In this document: piece by piece, positions 7,985 through 15,890 of the stretch
Position numbering within the stretch: the first letter of the stretch is position 1
Layout of the letters: each line of letters starts with the position of its first letter
Assembly (NCBI GenBank): GCA_905193155.1
Contig: CAJJNQ010000009.1
Span: 1 to 64,000, forward strand
Length of the DNA stretch: 64,000 nucleotides
Direction of reading: 5' to 3'
Source: an uncultured Christensenella sp.
Lineage (GTDB): Bacteria > Bacillota > Clostridia > Christensenellales > UBA1750
Made by a program: the position numbers and the translations under genes
Notes under the pieces: model-generated
What the model was told of the DNA's origin: nothing
The model's input: the letters and a program-made list of their open reading frames with translations, nothing else
Databases searched by the model: none

Positions 7985-8293
7985 ATGGCATGGCTCGAAG
8001 TAGATTATTTCAACAATCTTGGCCCAATCGACTCGCGCATTACCATTCTGCTGACGGTGCTTGGCTGCCTTCTGTTGGGCGCGCTGATCGTTTACTTGAT
8101 CTCTGCCATCCGGAACCGAGGCAAGCCCAAGCCCGAACGCCACGGCACCGGCAACCTCGGCGGCTTGGGCGGCTATTCCGGCCGCGGCGTAGGCGTCGGC
8201 GGTCCTCCCAACTCCAGCCCCGGAGCCTTTGCGCTCTACGGACGCAAAAACGATGGAGCTGATGAGGACAAGGAGGATCCCCGCAAAAAATAA
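7985..8293 (+). CDS. Small membrane protein with glycine-rich tail (copy 2)
   Basis: 102 aa: a different N-terminus (MAWLEVDYFNNLGPIDSR), one transmembrane helix at about 19-41, then the same SAIRNRGKPKPERHG and glycine-rich tail as copy 1, ending EDKEDPRKK. An AAAGGAG site precedes the ATG. It lies 38 bases after copy 1, so the two are co-transcribed. The near-identical tails beside divergent heads suggest recent duplication or gene conversion of the tail. Function unknown. Confidence 0.7.
   Translation: MAWLEVDYFNNLGPIDSRITILLTVLGCLLLGALIVYLISAIRNRGKPKPERHGTGNLGGLGGYSGRGVGVGGPPNSSPGAFALYGRKNDGADEDKEDPRKK
8099..8250 (+). repeat. Direct repeat, copy B (152 bp)
   Basis: Second copy of the 7749-7900 segment, offset by exactly 350 bp. 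Confidence 0.95.
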
Positions 8294-8294
8294 C

Positions 8295-8336
8295 GAAACG
8301 CAAAAATCGCGCTGACTAAGATCATTTTTGTGTTTC
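8295..8336. repeat. Long inverted repeat after the small membrane protein genes
   Basis: Thirteen-base arms GAAACGCAAAAAT and ATTTTTGTGTTTC, with one G-U pair, around a 16-base loop. No T-tract follows on the plus strand, so it is a transcript-end stabiliser or weak terminator rather than a classic intrinsic terminator. Confidence 0.6.
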
Positions 8337-8405
8337 CCGGAATCATCCGAAGGTTCTTTCCCGTTTTATCAAAGAAGCCATAAACCATAAGGAGATATCA
8401 TCCAC

Positions 8406-9650
8406 ATGAAAAAAATCCGCAAGCTGGCAGCTGTACTGGTAGCGTTGACGCTGTTGACAGGCTGCTCGGCCACAACCGTCAAAGTGCCACCTATCAAAGC
8501 GCCCAGCCCCCTTCCCTCGGAGAGCGCGGCAGCAACGCCTGCGCCAGTAGAGGCAGATGAAACCGCCGTACCCATTGAAAGTCCGGAAGAAACGCCCATC
8601 GGGAATCCCCTCGCAGAATGCACCAATCCTGCTCATCCGTGGGCATTGTGCGATGGCGATACGCTGACCTATGTGTCCAACGACGGTCTGCACCGCATGG
8701 CGGCGGACGGATCGGACGACAAACTGATCTATTCCGCCGATTCGCTGGATCTTTACGGCTTTTATATGTTGGGGAGCGATAAGTTGCTCGTGCTGCAAAA
8801 GCTCGATTATGAGGCGGAAAACGCAATTGCCATGACCATGCCGGACTGGATGTTCAACTACGTCGATTTTCCGATCTTTACGGCAGTTTCTGTGAACCTT
8901 GAAACGGGTGAAAGCACTGTGCTGGCAGAGAACATCCAAGAACCGCTATTCGTCAGCGACACAGAGATGATCTTCCTCACCGCCGACCGCAGCCGCGCCG
9001 TCAAGCTGTTAAATGTTGAAACGGGTGCGTTGCGCGATGTACCCGAGATGGATTTTTCCAACCGGCTGCTGTTCAACTGGTTCGTTTCGGATGGCAGCGT
9101 CTACTTCCAGGCGTTGGACGCGGAACAGGATTGGGAAGACCGCGCCGCCTATGCGCTGGACCTTGCCTCACTGACCGTGCGCAAAGTGCGGGACGCGCAG
9201 TTCTCCGCCATTGATCAGATCGAACTCCATTCCCCCAATCCGTTGAAGGAGTCCGATGTAGTGGAATCCGGTGATTTTGAAAACCTGTCGATGACCTACC
9301 GTGTGGCGGATCGCACCTTCTCGCTGCTGGTCACGCGCGATCTGGATGCGGGTACTGCGGCGCTGGACTTCTATGCGCTGGAACTCTCCAACCCCAACCC
9401 CATTGCGCAGCTAAAGATCGGCTCGATCTACATGGCTTATGAGGATGATTATGACGAGATCGCGGAAGACGAAGAGGCTTTCATTCAAGCGCACGAGCAG
9501 AGTGACGGCATACTCTATGCCACCTATGCCGAACAGCTGGACGTTCAGTTCTGCGGCGGCTGGGCCTTCGTCTTTGAAAACGGCTATACCAACGATGTCA
9601 GCGGCGGCCCTGACCGCTTGATTACAAAAGTCAATCTGATGCAGAATTGA
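8406..9650 (+). CDS. Predicted lipoprotein of unknown function
   Basis: 414 aa with a lipoprotein signal: MKKIRK, a hydrophobic stretch and the lipobox LLTGC, putting the lipidated Cys at residue 20. A Pro/Ser/Glu-rich linker (about 30-65) follows. The remainder has a repeated beta-rich pattern (TYVSNDGLHRMAADGSDDK, then similar units), like beta-propeller proteins that bind peptides or cell-wall material. An AAGGAG site lies 11 bases before the ATG. It resembles in style the lipoprotein at 12152-13489 but is not an obvious close paralogue. Confidence 0.75.
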   Translation: MKKIRKLAAVLVALTLLTGCSATTVKVPPIKAPSPLPSESAAATPAPVEADETAVPIESPEETPIGNPLAECTNPAHPWALCDGDTLTYVSNDGLHRMAADGSDDKLIYSADSLDLYGFYMLGSDKLLVLQKLDYEAENAIAMTMPDWMFNYVDFPIFTAVSVNLETGESTVLAENIQEPLFVSDTEMIFLTADRSRAVKLLNVETGALRDVPEMDFSNRLLFNWFVSDGSVYFQALDAEQDWEDRAAYALDLASLTVRKVRDAQFSAIDQIELHSPNPLKESDVVESGDFENLSMTYRVADRTFSLLVTRDLDAGTAALDFYALELSNPNPIAQLKIGSIYMAYEDDYDEIAEDEEAFIQAHEQSDGILYATYAEQLDVQFCGGWAFVFENGYTNDVSGGPDRLITKVNLMQN

Positions 9651-9671
9651 TTTTTCTCTCCTGCAATGCAA

Positions 9672-9709
9672 AAAAGCAGCGGAGCACTTCACTGTGCTCC
9701 GCTGCTTTT
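9672..9709. terminator. Bidirectional intrinsic terminator
   Basis: Perfect stem AAAAGCAGCGGAGCAC / GTGCTCCGCTGCTTTT with a 6-base loop. It separates the convergent lipoprotein gene and rsgA, and has A/T tracts serving both strands. Confidence 0.92.
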
Positions 9710-9711
9710 CT

Positions 9712-10716
9712 TCACTTCTTTTTCGCTGTGTGGCTACGGGCAAAGTCCGCTTCCCGTGTCATGTCACGGTAGAGCTTCAGCCGCCTGGGATCCAGTTCAC
9801 CTCGCTCGATCGCCGCGCGTACCGCGCAGTCAGGTTCCTTCTCATGCATACAATTGGCAAAACGGCATTGCGCCGCCAATGCCCGCACGTCGGCAAAGCG
9901 TTCGTCAATCTCCTGCTGCGCTTCGCCGATCACGCCCAGTTCACGCATGCCGGGCGTATCAACGAGCAGCGCGCCGCCGGGCAGTTGCACCAATCGCCGG
10001 TAGGTCGTGGTGTGCCGCCCCTTGCTGTCACCCTCGCGGATTGCACCGGTTTCCATCACTTCTTCGCCGCAAAGCGCGTTGAGCAGGCTGGACTTGCCCA
10101 CGCCCGATGAACCAAGCATCGCCAGCGTAACGCCGGGCCGCAGCATGGGGCGGAGTTGCTCCATGCCCTCGCCCGTCGCCGCACTGACCGCGCAGACCGG
10201 CACCTCGCCGCAGAACGCGCGGACACTCTCCGCCTTCTGCCGCCAATCCGCATCCAGGTCGCGCTTGCTGAGCACCACCATCGCCCGCGCGCCGCTGCTG
10301 CGGGTTAAGGCCAGATAGCGCTCCAGACGCGGCAGCGAAAAGTTGTGGTTGAGAGACTGCACGATCCAGACCCAATCGAAATTGGCGGCCACGGCCTGCT
10401 CGTCGATGTTTTTGACGAACTTCGCCGCATGGCCGTGCAGGTTGGTGCGGATAAAGACGGTTTGGCGCGGCAGCGTGCGCAGTATCCATCCGTCACTGTT
10501 TTCGGCTGGCAGCAGCTCCACAAAATCGCCCACCGTGGGGTAATCCGCCGCACGACAGTTTCGATAGGCCGATGTACGGCAGCGCGCAAAGCTTTCGCCC
10601 TGCGCAGAGATCACTTCATACCGTTCCCGGTGCACTGCGGTCACGCGCGCGGGAACGCCCTGTTCCGTCTTGCCGTATTTTTCTTTTTCATAACCCAGTT
10701 TTTTCAAATCAATCAA
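9712..10716 (-). CDS. rsgA: Ribosome small-subunit-dependent GTPase RsgA
   Basis: Circularly permuted GTPase that acts late in 30S assembly. Motif order is the permuted one: G4 SKRD (150-153), then G1 GSSGVGKSS (202-210), then G3 DTPG (253-256). A C-terminal zinc site follows with Cys284, Cys289, His291 and Cys297. I choose the TTG at 10716 (GGAG ten bases upstream; protein starts MIDLKKLGYE, 334 aa). The frame is open to an ATG at 10839, but that extension would cross a perfect terminator hairpin and has no ribosome site. Confidence 0.93.
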   Translation of the reverse strand: MIDLKKLGYEKEKYGKTEQGVPARVTAVHRERYEVISAQGESFARCRTSAYRNCRAADYPTVGDFVELLPAENSDGWILRTLPRQTVFIRTNLHGHAAKFVKNIDEQAVAANFDWVWIVQSLNHNFSLPRLERYLALTRSSGARAMVVLSKRDLDADWRQKAESVRAFCGEVPVCAVSAATGEGMEQLRPMLRPGVTLAMLGSSGVGKSSLLNALCGEEVMETGAIREGDSKGRHTTTYRRLVQLPGGALLVDTPGMRELGVIGEAQQEIDERFADVRALAAQCRFANCMHEKEPDCAVRAAIERGELDPRRLKLYRDMTREADFARSHTAKKK

Positions 10717-10764
10717 TCTGCTTTTTCTCCATGTTCGTCCTGCTTTTGGGGGAAATTTGCGCGC

Positions 10765-10796
10765 AAAAAAGACACACCTTTTTGCGGATGTGTCTT
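10765..10796 (-). terminator. Intrinsic terminator or attenuator upstream of rsgA
   Basis: Reverse strand: AAGACACA and TGTGTCTT form the outer stem, CC/GG extends it, and the tract TTTTTT follows. It stops read-through from alr, but it also lies between the promoter at 10948-10976 and rsgA, so it could attenuate rsgA. Confidence 0.8.
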
Positions 10797-10872
10797 CATT
10801 TACGCAGGACACGCGGAAAAAGGGGCTTTTCTGCGGCATGGGTTGTTGTTCCGCCGCAGTTCTTATGCGGTT

Positions 10873-10902
10873 TTAAGAGAAAGACACCTCATAACTCTTC
10901 AT
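10873..10902 (-). CDS. Possible 9-aa leader peptide in the rsgA leader
   Basis: Reverse-strand ATG followed by eight sense codons and TAA (MKSYEVSFS), nine bases after AAAGGGG and inside the transcript expected from the promoter at 10948-10976. Its coding sequence contains GGTGTCTTT, which can pair with the left arm of the downstream terminator. This could be chance; there is no proof of translation. Confidence 0.3.
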   Translation of the reverse strand: MKSYEVSFS

Positions 10903-10947
10903 ATAGAACATCCCCTTTCCAAATTGCAGATTGCAATTCATGGCTTC

Positions 10948-10976
10948 ACTATATCACAAACATTTCCATGCTGCAA
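10948..10976 (-). promoter_or_regulatory. Promoter for rsgA
   Basis: Reverse strand: -35 TTGCAG (10971-10976), 17-bp spacer, -10 TATAGT (10948-10953). It begins seven bases beyond the alr stop and gives a leader of about 225 bases before rsgA. Confidence 0.55.
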
Positions 10977-10982
10977 GCTTTT

Positions 10983-12059
10983 TCACAGAAAGCAGCGTGG
11001 AATTTCTCTGCGCACCAGAATGGGATTGACCTCGATGCGCACCATCGCGCCGCCCAACAACGACGCTCCGGTTAGATCAAGCAGCATATGATTCATTCCG
11101 ATCTTCCCGATGACGGGAACTCGCTTTCCCGCCACGCTCACGCTGTGCGTTCTGCCCCCGCGCAGCCAGGTTCGGACGCTGCGCAGCACAGGCCGCAGGC
11201 CGCCGTCCGCATCGTTGTGCGTGCTGAGAAACGCACCGTCCGCATATCCCACACGAACCAGCCCGACCCGCACATCCCGTCGCAGCCTGTAACCATCATA
11301 GCCGATGTATTCCCCGCAGCGGCGTTCCGTGACGCGACTGATCTCGGCTTCCAAATAGACAGCGTTTTCAAACTCATTTTGCAAAGGGCCGGCGCAGCGT
11401 CCGAGCAACAGTGAGCCCACGCGAATCGCATCACAGCCCAGATCGCCCATGCAGGCAAAGGCGAGGCTGGCGCAGGCGTGTGTCATGCCGGGATCGATGT
11501 GCAGCGCCCGCAGAACCTCCAGCGCCTGCTCAAAATGCGAAAACTGTCGCTGTATGCTGCGTTGGACATCGCGCGTCTGCGTGGCAAAGTGCGTATAGAC
11601 CCCTTCGACCTTTAGCCCCTGCACATCGCGCGGCACGGCTGATACGTCGCTCCAGATATAGCCATAGCGCCCCAGTCCGGTGTCGATCGCCAGATGCACA
11701 CGCGGCACGCAGTGCGCGCGCCCCCCTGCCTGCCGCAATATGTCCGCCTGCTCTGAGCTGCCCAGCATGAAAATCACGCCGCGCGCTGCCAGTTCCGCGC
11801 AGGCCTCCACGCTGTCTACCGGGGTCAGCAGCAATATGCTCTCCGAAGGCTCCGCCATTTCCGTCATTTGCAGTGCCTCCCATGGCGTCGCCACGGCAAA
11901 AAAGTCAATTCCCTGTCCATGATACAACCGGTAGGCGCTGCGCAGACCGACGCCGTATCCATCTTCCTTCACCACGGCGATGATGCGTTTGTCTGTATGC
12001 GCACGGATCGCACGGATATTGTTTTCGATTGCTGATTGCACAATTCTCAAAGTCGCCAA
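10983..12059 (-). CDS. alr: Alanine racemase
   Basis: PLP enzyme making D-alanine for peptidoglycan. The PLP lysine is Lys31 in AVVKEDGYG, and the second catalytic residue, a tyrosine, lies in VRVGYADG. I choose the TTG at 12059, nine bases after AAAGGGGG, giving 358 aa starting MATLRIVQSAIENN. An upstream GTG at 12086 has no ribosome site and almost coincides with the predicted transcription start. The PLP motif (KEDGYG) and GKIGMNHML differ somewhat from the usual KANAYGHG and GRVCMDQ. Confidence 0.92.
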   Translation of the reverse strand: MATLRIVQSAIENNIRAIRAHTDKRIIAVVKEDGYGVGLRSAYRLYHGQGIDFFAVATPWEALQMTEMAEPSESILLLTPVDSVEACAELAARGVIFMLGSSEQADILRQAGGRAHCVPRVHLAIDTGLGRYGYIWSDVSAVPRDVQGLKVEGVYTHFATQTRDVQRSIQRQFSHFEQALEVLRALHIDPGMTHACASLAFACMGDLGCDAIRVGSLLLGRCAGPLQNEFENAVYLEAEISRVTERRCGEYIGYDGYRLRRDVRVGLVRVGYADGAFLSTHNDADGGLRPVLRSVRTWLRGGRTHSVSVAGKRVPVIGKIGMNHMLLDLTGASLLGGAMVRIEVNPILVRREIPRCFL

Positions 12060-12093
12060 GAGCCGGAACCCCCTTTGCTTTTCCACGGTTTTT

Positions 12094-12102
12094 ATTCTAG
12101 CA
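12094..12102 (-). promoter_or_regulatory. Extended -10 promoter for alr
   Basis: Reverse strand TGC directly before -10 TAGAAT (12094-12099). No good -35 box is visible. It supports the downstream TTG as the alr start. Confidence 0.4.
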
Positions 12103-12151
12103 AAGAGATGTTTCCGGCTCCCGACGCATTTGCGGCCAAGTTGTTTCTTTT

Positions 12152-13489
12152 TTATATTTCCAGGATCGTGACGATGAAGGCGACCTTATTATCGTCCTCC
12201 ACATATCCGTCCTGATTTTCCGTCACCTGCGTGCCGGAAACCGTGCAGATCAGCACCTGCTTTCCGTCCGGCGTGACGCGGACCGAAACGATGGGACGTG
12301 CTGTCTGATAGAGCAGCTTGCGTCCGCCGTCCTCTATGGAATAGACTGCCACTGCGCTTTCGCCATCCATGCGGTGCTCCACGGCAAGCACATGGCTGCC
12401 ATCCGGCGCCATCTGCATATCGGTATACCAGTACTCACCGGAATTCATACTGCCGATCTTTTTCAGCGTCCCTCTTTCCTGATACAGCTCGATCGAAACA
12501 TCTTTTTTTTCATAGGTATTCAGCAGAAAACCATCCTGCGTCACCTGCTCGATGCTGTATGATTTTCCCGTAGGGATCAGGTTTGCCAGCCGCTCGATCT
12601 GACGCATTTTGTATTCGCCCGTTTCGCAATCCGCATAGACGTATTTCCAACTCAATTCCTCCTGGCTGAGATAGCGCGCCAGCACGCAGCTTCCGTCTTC
12701 GGAGAGAGATACCTCCTTGAGGAAAGCGGTTGCCAAATCCTCGCCGAAAACCTCCATCCGTTTTTCACTGATCGGCATCTCGCTGTGCATGGCCAGCACG
12801 GTTTTGACGTTTCCGGTTTTCGCATCGCCACGCATAATCTGATTGAGATAAATATTTCCTCGAATCCTCGCCCAATACTCCTGTGTCGGCGGCACCTCGC
12901 CGCCGTACATCTCCATCTCCATCTGGTAAGGCTTATCTGAAAAGGAAGAGGTCACCCAGTAAAAAAAGCGGCTGCCATCCGCCGTCCAGCAGAAATCCAC
13001 GCCCAGATAGGGCGACAAAAATGGGATATCCGCAACCTTTTCTGCCTTTTTCTGCTTCACACGGTAAAGATACAACTCCGTTTCTCCCATTTCCTTGCGC
13101 ACGGTGTACAGCAGCGCGCTGCCGTCGGGAGAGAGCTTCAGCCTTTCATAGTCAATCTTCCCCAACACCGCACAGGTCTCAAAGAATCCGTAGCGCGGAT
13201 CGACGTAGCGGACCGAAACAGCCTGTCCTGCCGCACCTTCCACGACATAGAGCTTGCCATTGCTCCATCCCAGCGCAACGGACTGGTTTTCCTCGTCCAC
13301 GCAGCCGGTGACGACCTCGCACTGACGGATGCGCCGAACGGTCCAATCGTTTTCTTCCGTTTGCTCGTTTGCATTTTCCGTTGCACGAGGCATGGGAAGC
13401 ACAACGGTTTTATCTCCCGGCTGAATGGCGCAGCCGGACAGTGCCAGCAGCAGCAAGTAGGCAAGAGCGATTTTAAGCCTCCGCTTCAT
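12152..13489 (-). CDS. Predicted lipoprotein, beta-propeller-like, in a two-component operon
   Basis: 445 aa with a lipoprotein signal peptide (MKRRLKIALAYLLLLALSGC, Cys20 lipidated). The body has repeated units of the type SPDGSALLYTV, TADGSRFFYWV, SEDGSCVLARY, APDGSHVLAVE and TPDGKQVLICT, the TolB/WD40-like D-G-S blade signature, so a beta-propeller outside the membrane is likely. The gene overlaps the 3' end of the histidine kinase gene by 17 bases and is probably the sensory or effector partner of that system. Confidence 0.78.
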   Translation of the reverse strand: MKRRLKIALAYLLLLALSGCAIQPGDKTVVLPMPRATENANEQTEENDWTVRRIRQCEVVTGCVDEENQSVALGWSNGKLYVVEGAAGQAVSVRYVDPRYGFFETCAVLGKIDYERLKLSPDGSALLYTVRKEMGETELYLYRVKQKKAEKVADIPFLSPYLGVDFCWTADGSRFFYWVTSSFSDKPYQMEMEMYGGEVPPTQEYWARIRGNIYLNQIMRGDAKTGNVKTVLAMHSEMPISEKRMEVFGEDLATAFLKEVSLSEDGSCVLARYLSQEELSWKYVYADCETGEYKMRQIERLANLIPTGKSYSIEQVTQDGFLLNTYEKKDVSIELYQERGTLKKIGSMNSGEYWYTDMQMAPDGSHVLAVEHRMDGESAVAVYSIEDGGRKLLYQTARPIVSVRVTPDGKQVLICTVSGTQVTENQDGYVEDDNKVAFIVTILEI

Positions 13490-15086
13490 CGTCCGCGCCC
13501 TCCTTTCTCAGCAATGGGAATATTGCGGTGAAGGTCGTCTCCCCGCCGGGCACGCTCTGCGCACTCAGCGTGCCGCCGTGTTCGCGCACAATCTTCATAC
13601 AAATGGATAATCCCAGCCCTGCGCTGCCCATCTCGCGGGAGCGCTCCTTATCCGTGCGGTAAAACGGCTCAAAGATGTGTTCGATTTCCTCCGCCGTCAT
13701 GCCGGGGCCGAAGTTGCTCACCCGCAGCACCGCCTGCTTGCCCTGTTGGGCGCATTCCACGGTGATGGGCTGCTCCGCCGCACCGTATTTGATCGCGTTG
13801 TCGATCAGGTTGATGCAGAGCTGGCGGATGCGCTCTTCCTTGCCCTGAATGACCGGCCGGCCGCTGCACCACATTCGGATGGTATCGTCATAACGCCGCG
13901 CCTTGAGCGCCATCGCGTCCGCTACCTGCTCTGCGATGCTGCCCAGATTCACCGGTTCAAACACGTCGTCCCGGTCGATGTTGGACATTTCCAGCAGCTG
14001 CGTGACCATTCGGTGCAGGCGGGTGCTCTCATGCTGAATGTGCTCCAGTCCGCTGCGGAACAGTTCTTCATCCTGCGCGCCGTTCTCCTCCATCAGCTGC
14101 GCATAGCCCTTGATGGTGGTCAACGGCGTTTTCAGCTCGTGGGTCACGTTGTTATAGAATGCCTGGCGGCTGTCCAGCAGCTGCAAAATGCGCGCCCTGT
14201 CCTCCTGAATTCTGGAAAACTGCTGCCCTACCGTGCGCAGCATCAAATCGTAGTTTTCGTCCAGTTCACTGATCTCGTCCCGGCGGCGGCGCTTTTTCCG
14301 CCTGCTCTGCGGCAAAGTCGGGATGCGCCCATTGCGGATCTGGTCCGCTGCATAGGACGACCGGCGGCTGAGTCTGCGCACCGGCGCCAGAATGTGATTC
14401 AAATACATCAGCACCGCAACACATGTCACAGCAAACAGCCCCATCGCCGCAAATAGCAGCATCTGCGCCATTTCGACATATTGGCGGTATTGCTCAGAAT
14501 AATCCAACACATAAGTGATCAGGCCGATATTTTCACCGCTGACGGCGACCGGCATGGCGAACAGCACCAAGCAGCTGCGTCCCTCGCCATAATGCAGCCC
14601 GTAGGCCGCCGCTCCGTTTTTCGCCTGCTCAAAGGCTTTTTCCTCCTCCGGGCGCAGGGGCTTCTGTTCGCTCGCTGCCGCGCTTCCGCCGGTGAAGATG
14701 ACATTGCTGTGTTCTCCGCCGCGCCCCAGCAGCTTTTCCCCCGAAAGCGAATAGAGCGAAAGGTTCGTTCCACCGGTAGAATACAATTCGTCGGCAATTT
14801 CCTGCGCGCACTGGCGGAAGCTCTCCTCATCCGCGTCGCGTTCAGACAGCAGCAGATATTGTCGAACATAGACCTGCGTGTTGGTCTGCAAGGTCAGCAA
14901 ATCCCGCGTGATGCGCGATTCCATGTTGCGTCCCACCTGATTGATACACAGAGCATAGAGCGCCGCAGCGCTCAGCAGTGCAAGCGCGGCAAGCCCCAGC
15001 GCCAGGCGCAGCCGTATGCCGCCGAGCAGGCGCAGCTTCCGTCCCTTTTTTCCGTTCTTCTGCTTATTGTTCTTCGCCCGGCTCAT
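13473..15086 (-). CDS. Sensor histidine kinase
   Basis: 537 aa from the ATG at 15086 (a TTG six codons earlier is less likely). A basic N-terminus is followed by TM1 (about 27-48), an extracytoplasmic sensor region of about 160 aa, TM2 (about 207-228), a HAMP-like linker with an unusually basic stretch RRKKRRRRDE, a HisKA domain with phospho-acceptor His316 in NNVTHELKTPLTT, and a HATPase domain with NLIDNAIKYG and GSAGLGLSI. It overlaps the response regulator gene by 23 bases. The ligand is unknown. Confidence 0.93.
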   Translation of the reverse strand: MSRAKNNKQKNGKKGRKLRLLGGIRLRLALGLAALALLSAAALYALCINQVGRNMESRITRDLLTLQTNTQVYVRQYLLLSERDADEESFRQCAQEIADELYSTGGTNLSLYSLSGEKLLGRGGEHSNVIFTGGSAAASEQKPLRPEEEKAFEQAKNGAAAYGLHYGEGRSCLVLFAMPVAVSGENIGLITYVLDYSEQYRQYVEMAQMLLFAAMGLFAVTCVAVLMYLNHILAPVRRLSRRSSYAADQIRNGRIPTLPQSRRKKRRRRDEISELDENYDLMLRTVGQQFSRIQEDRARILQLLDSRQAFYNNVTHELKTPLTTIKGYAQLMEENGAQDEELFRSGLEHIQHESTRLHRMVTQLLEMSNIDRDDVFEPVNLGSIAEQVADAMALKARRYDDTIRMWCSGRPVIQGKEERIRQLCINLIDNAIKYGAAEQPITVECAQQGKQAVLRVSNFGPGMTAEEIEHIFEPFYRTDKERSREMGSAGLGLSICMKIVREHGGTLSAQSVPGGETTFTAIFPLLRKEGADDEAEA

Positions 15087-15756
15087 ATTTGTACCCCACG
15101 CCAAAGACCGTCACCAGCTCGCTGCCGATCCCCAGTTTCTTGCGCAGCCGCTGCACATGGATGTCCACCGTGCGATTGTCTCCGTAAAAATCATACCCCC
15201 AGATACGCGCCAGCAACTGTTCACGTGAGAACACTTGCCGCGGATGCTTCACAAAAAAGAGAAGCAGCTCGAACTCCTTGGGCGTCAGGCTGACGCGCAT
15301 GCCGTCCATCGTGACCGACCATTCCTTTTCGGAGATCAGCATCTTTCCGCTGCGAACGACCTCCTGCTGCTCGGCCTTGGGCGCGCTCTTGTCAAACCGG
15401 CGCAAAATCGCCTTGACTCGGCCAATGACTTCGCGCAGGTCGAAGGGCTTGGTGATGTAATCATCCGCGCCGGTCTCCAGCCCCAGCAGCTTATCGTCCA
15501 CGCTGCTGCGCGCCGTCAGCATCACGATGGGGATGTTGTATTTTTCCGTCAACAATCGGCAAACGTCTACACCGCTCAGATCCGGCAGCATCCAATCGAG
15601 CAGCACGAGATCCGGTCTCTGATCCTGCGCCAATTTAAGTCCTTCCGCCCCTGTGTGAGCGCACTGCACAGTGAAGCCCTCTTTCCGGAATCCGTAGGCC
15701 AATATATCCGCTATCGGCTTTTCATCTTCAACGATCAGCAGCCTTTTTTCATTCAT
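15064..15756 (-). CDS. OmpR/PhoB-family response regulator
   Basis: 230 aa from the ATG at 15756 (AGAGG eight bases upstream; an in-frame GTG at 15765 is less likely). The receiver domain (1-115) has acidic residues VEDE, phospho-acceptor Asp54 in LVLLDWMLPD, and YITKPFD. The C-terminal winged helix has SLTPKEFELLLFF and NRTVDIHVQRLRKKLG. Partner of the adjacent histidine kinase, and first gene of the three-gene operon. Confidence 0.95.
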   Translation of the reverse strand: MNEKRLLIVEDEKPIADILAYGFRKEGFTVQCAHTGAEGLKLAQDQRPDLVLLDWMLPDLSGVDVCRLLTEKYNIPIVMLTARSSVDDKLLGLETGADDYITKPFDLREVIGRVKAILRRFDKSAPKAEQQEVVRSGKMLISEKEWSVTMDGMRVSLTPKEFELLLFFVKHPRQVFSREQLLARIWGYDFYGDNRTVDIHVQRLRKKLGIGSELVTVFGVGYKYEPGEEQ

Positions 15757-15797
15757 CTCCGACACCTCTTCCGTCTGCGATGGAATTCTCTGTCCCC

Positions 15798-15817
15798 ATT
15801 ATACAACAAACATGTTT
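15798..15817 (-). promoter_or_regulatory. -10 element with adjacent palindrome upstream of the two-component operon
   Basis: Reverse strand TATAAT (15798-15803) lacks a good -35 at 16-18 bp. A perfect 10-base palindrome AAACATGTTT (15808-15817) sits where a regulator could contact polymerase. An activator-dependent, perhaps autoregulated, promoter is inferred. Confidence 0.4.
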
Positions 15818-15846
15818 CCAAAGTGTATCCGGCGCAATATCCACGC

Positions 15847-15876
15847 AAAAGCTCCTCCGGAAGTTTTCCGGAGGAG
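15847..15876 (-). terminator. Intrinsic terminator of the glycosidase-like gene
   Basis: Reverse strand stem GCTCCTCCGGAA / TTCCGGAGGAGC, 3-base loop, followed by TTTTG. Confidence 0.85.
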
Positions 15877-15890
15877 CCGAAAATGCAGTT

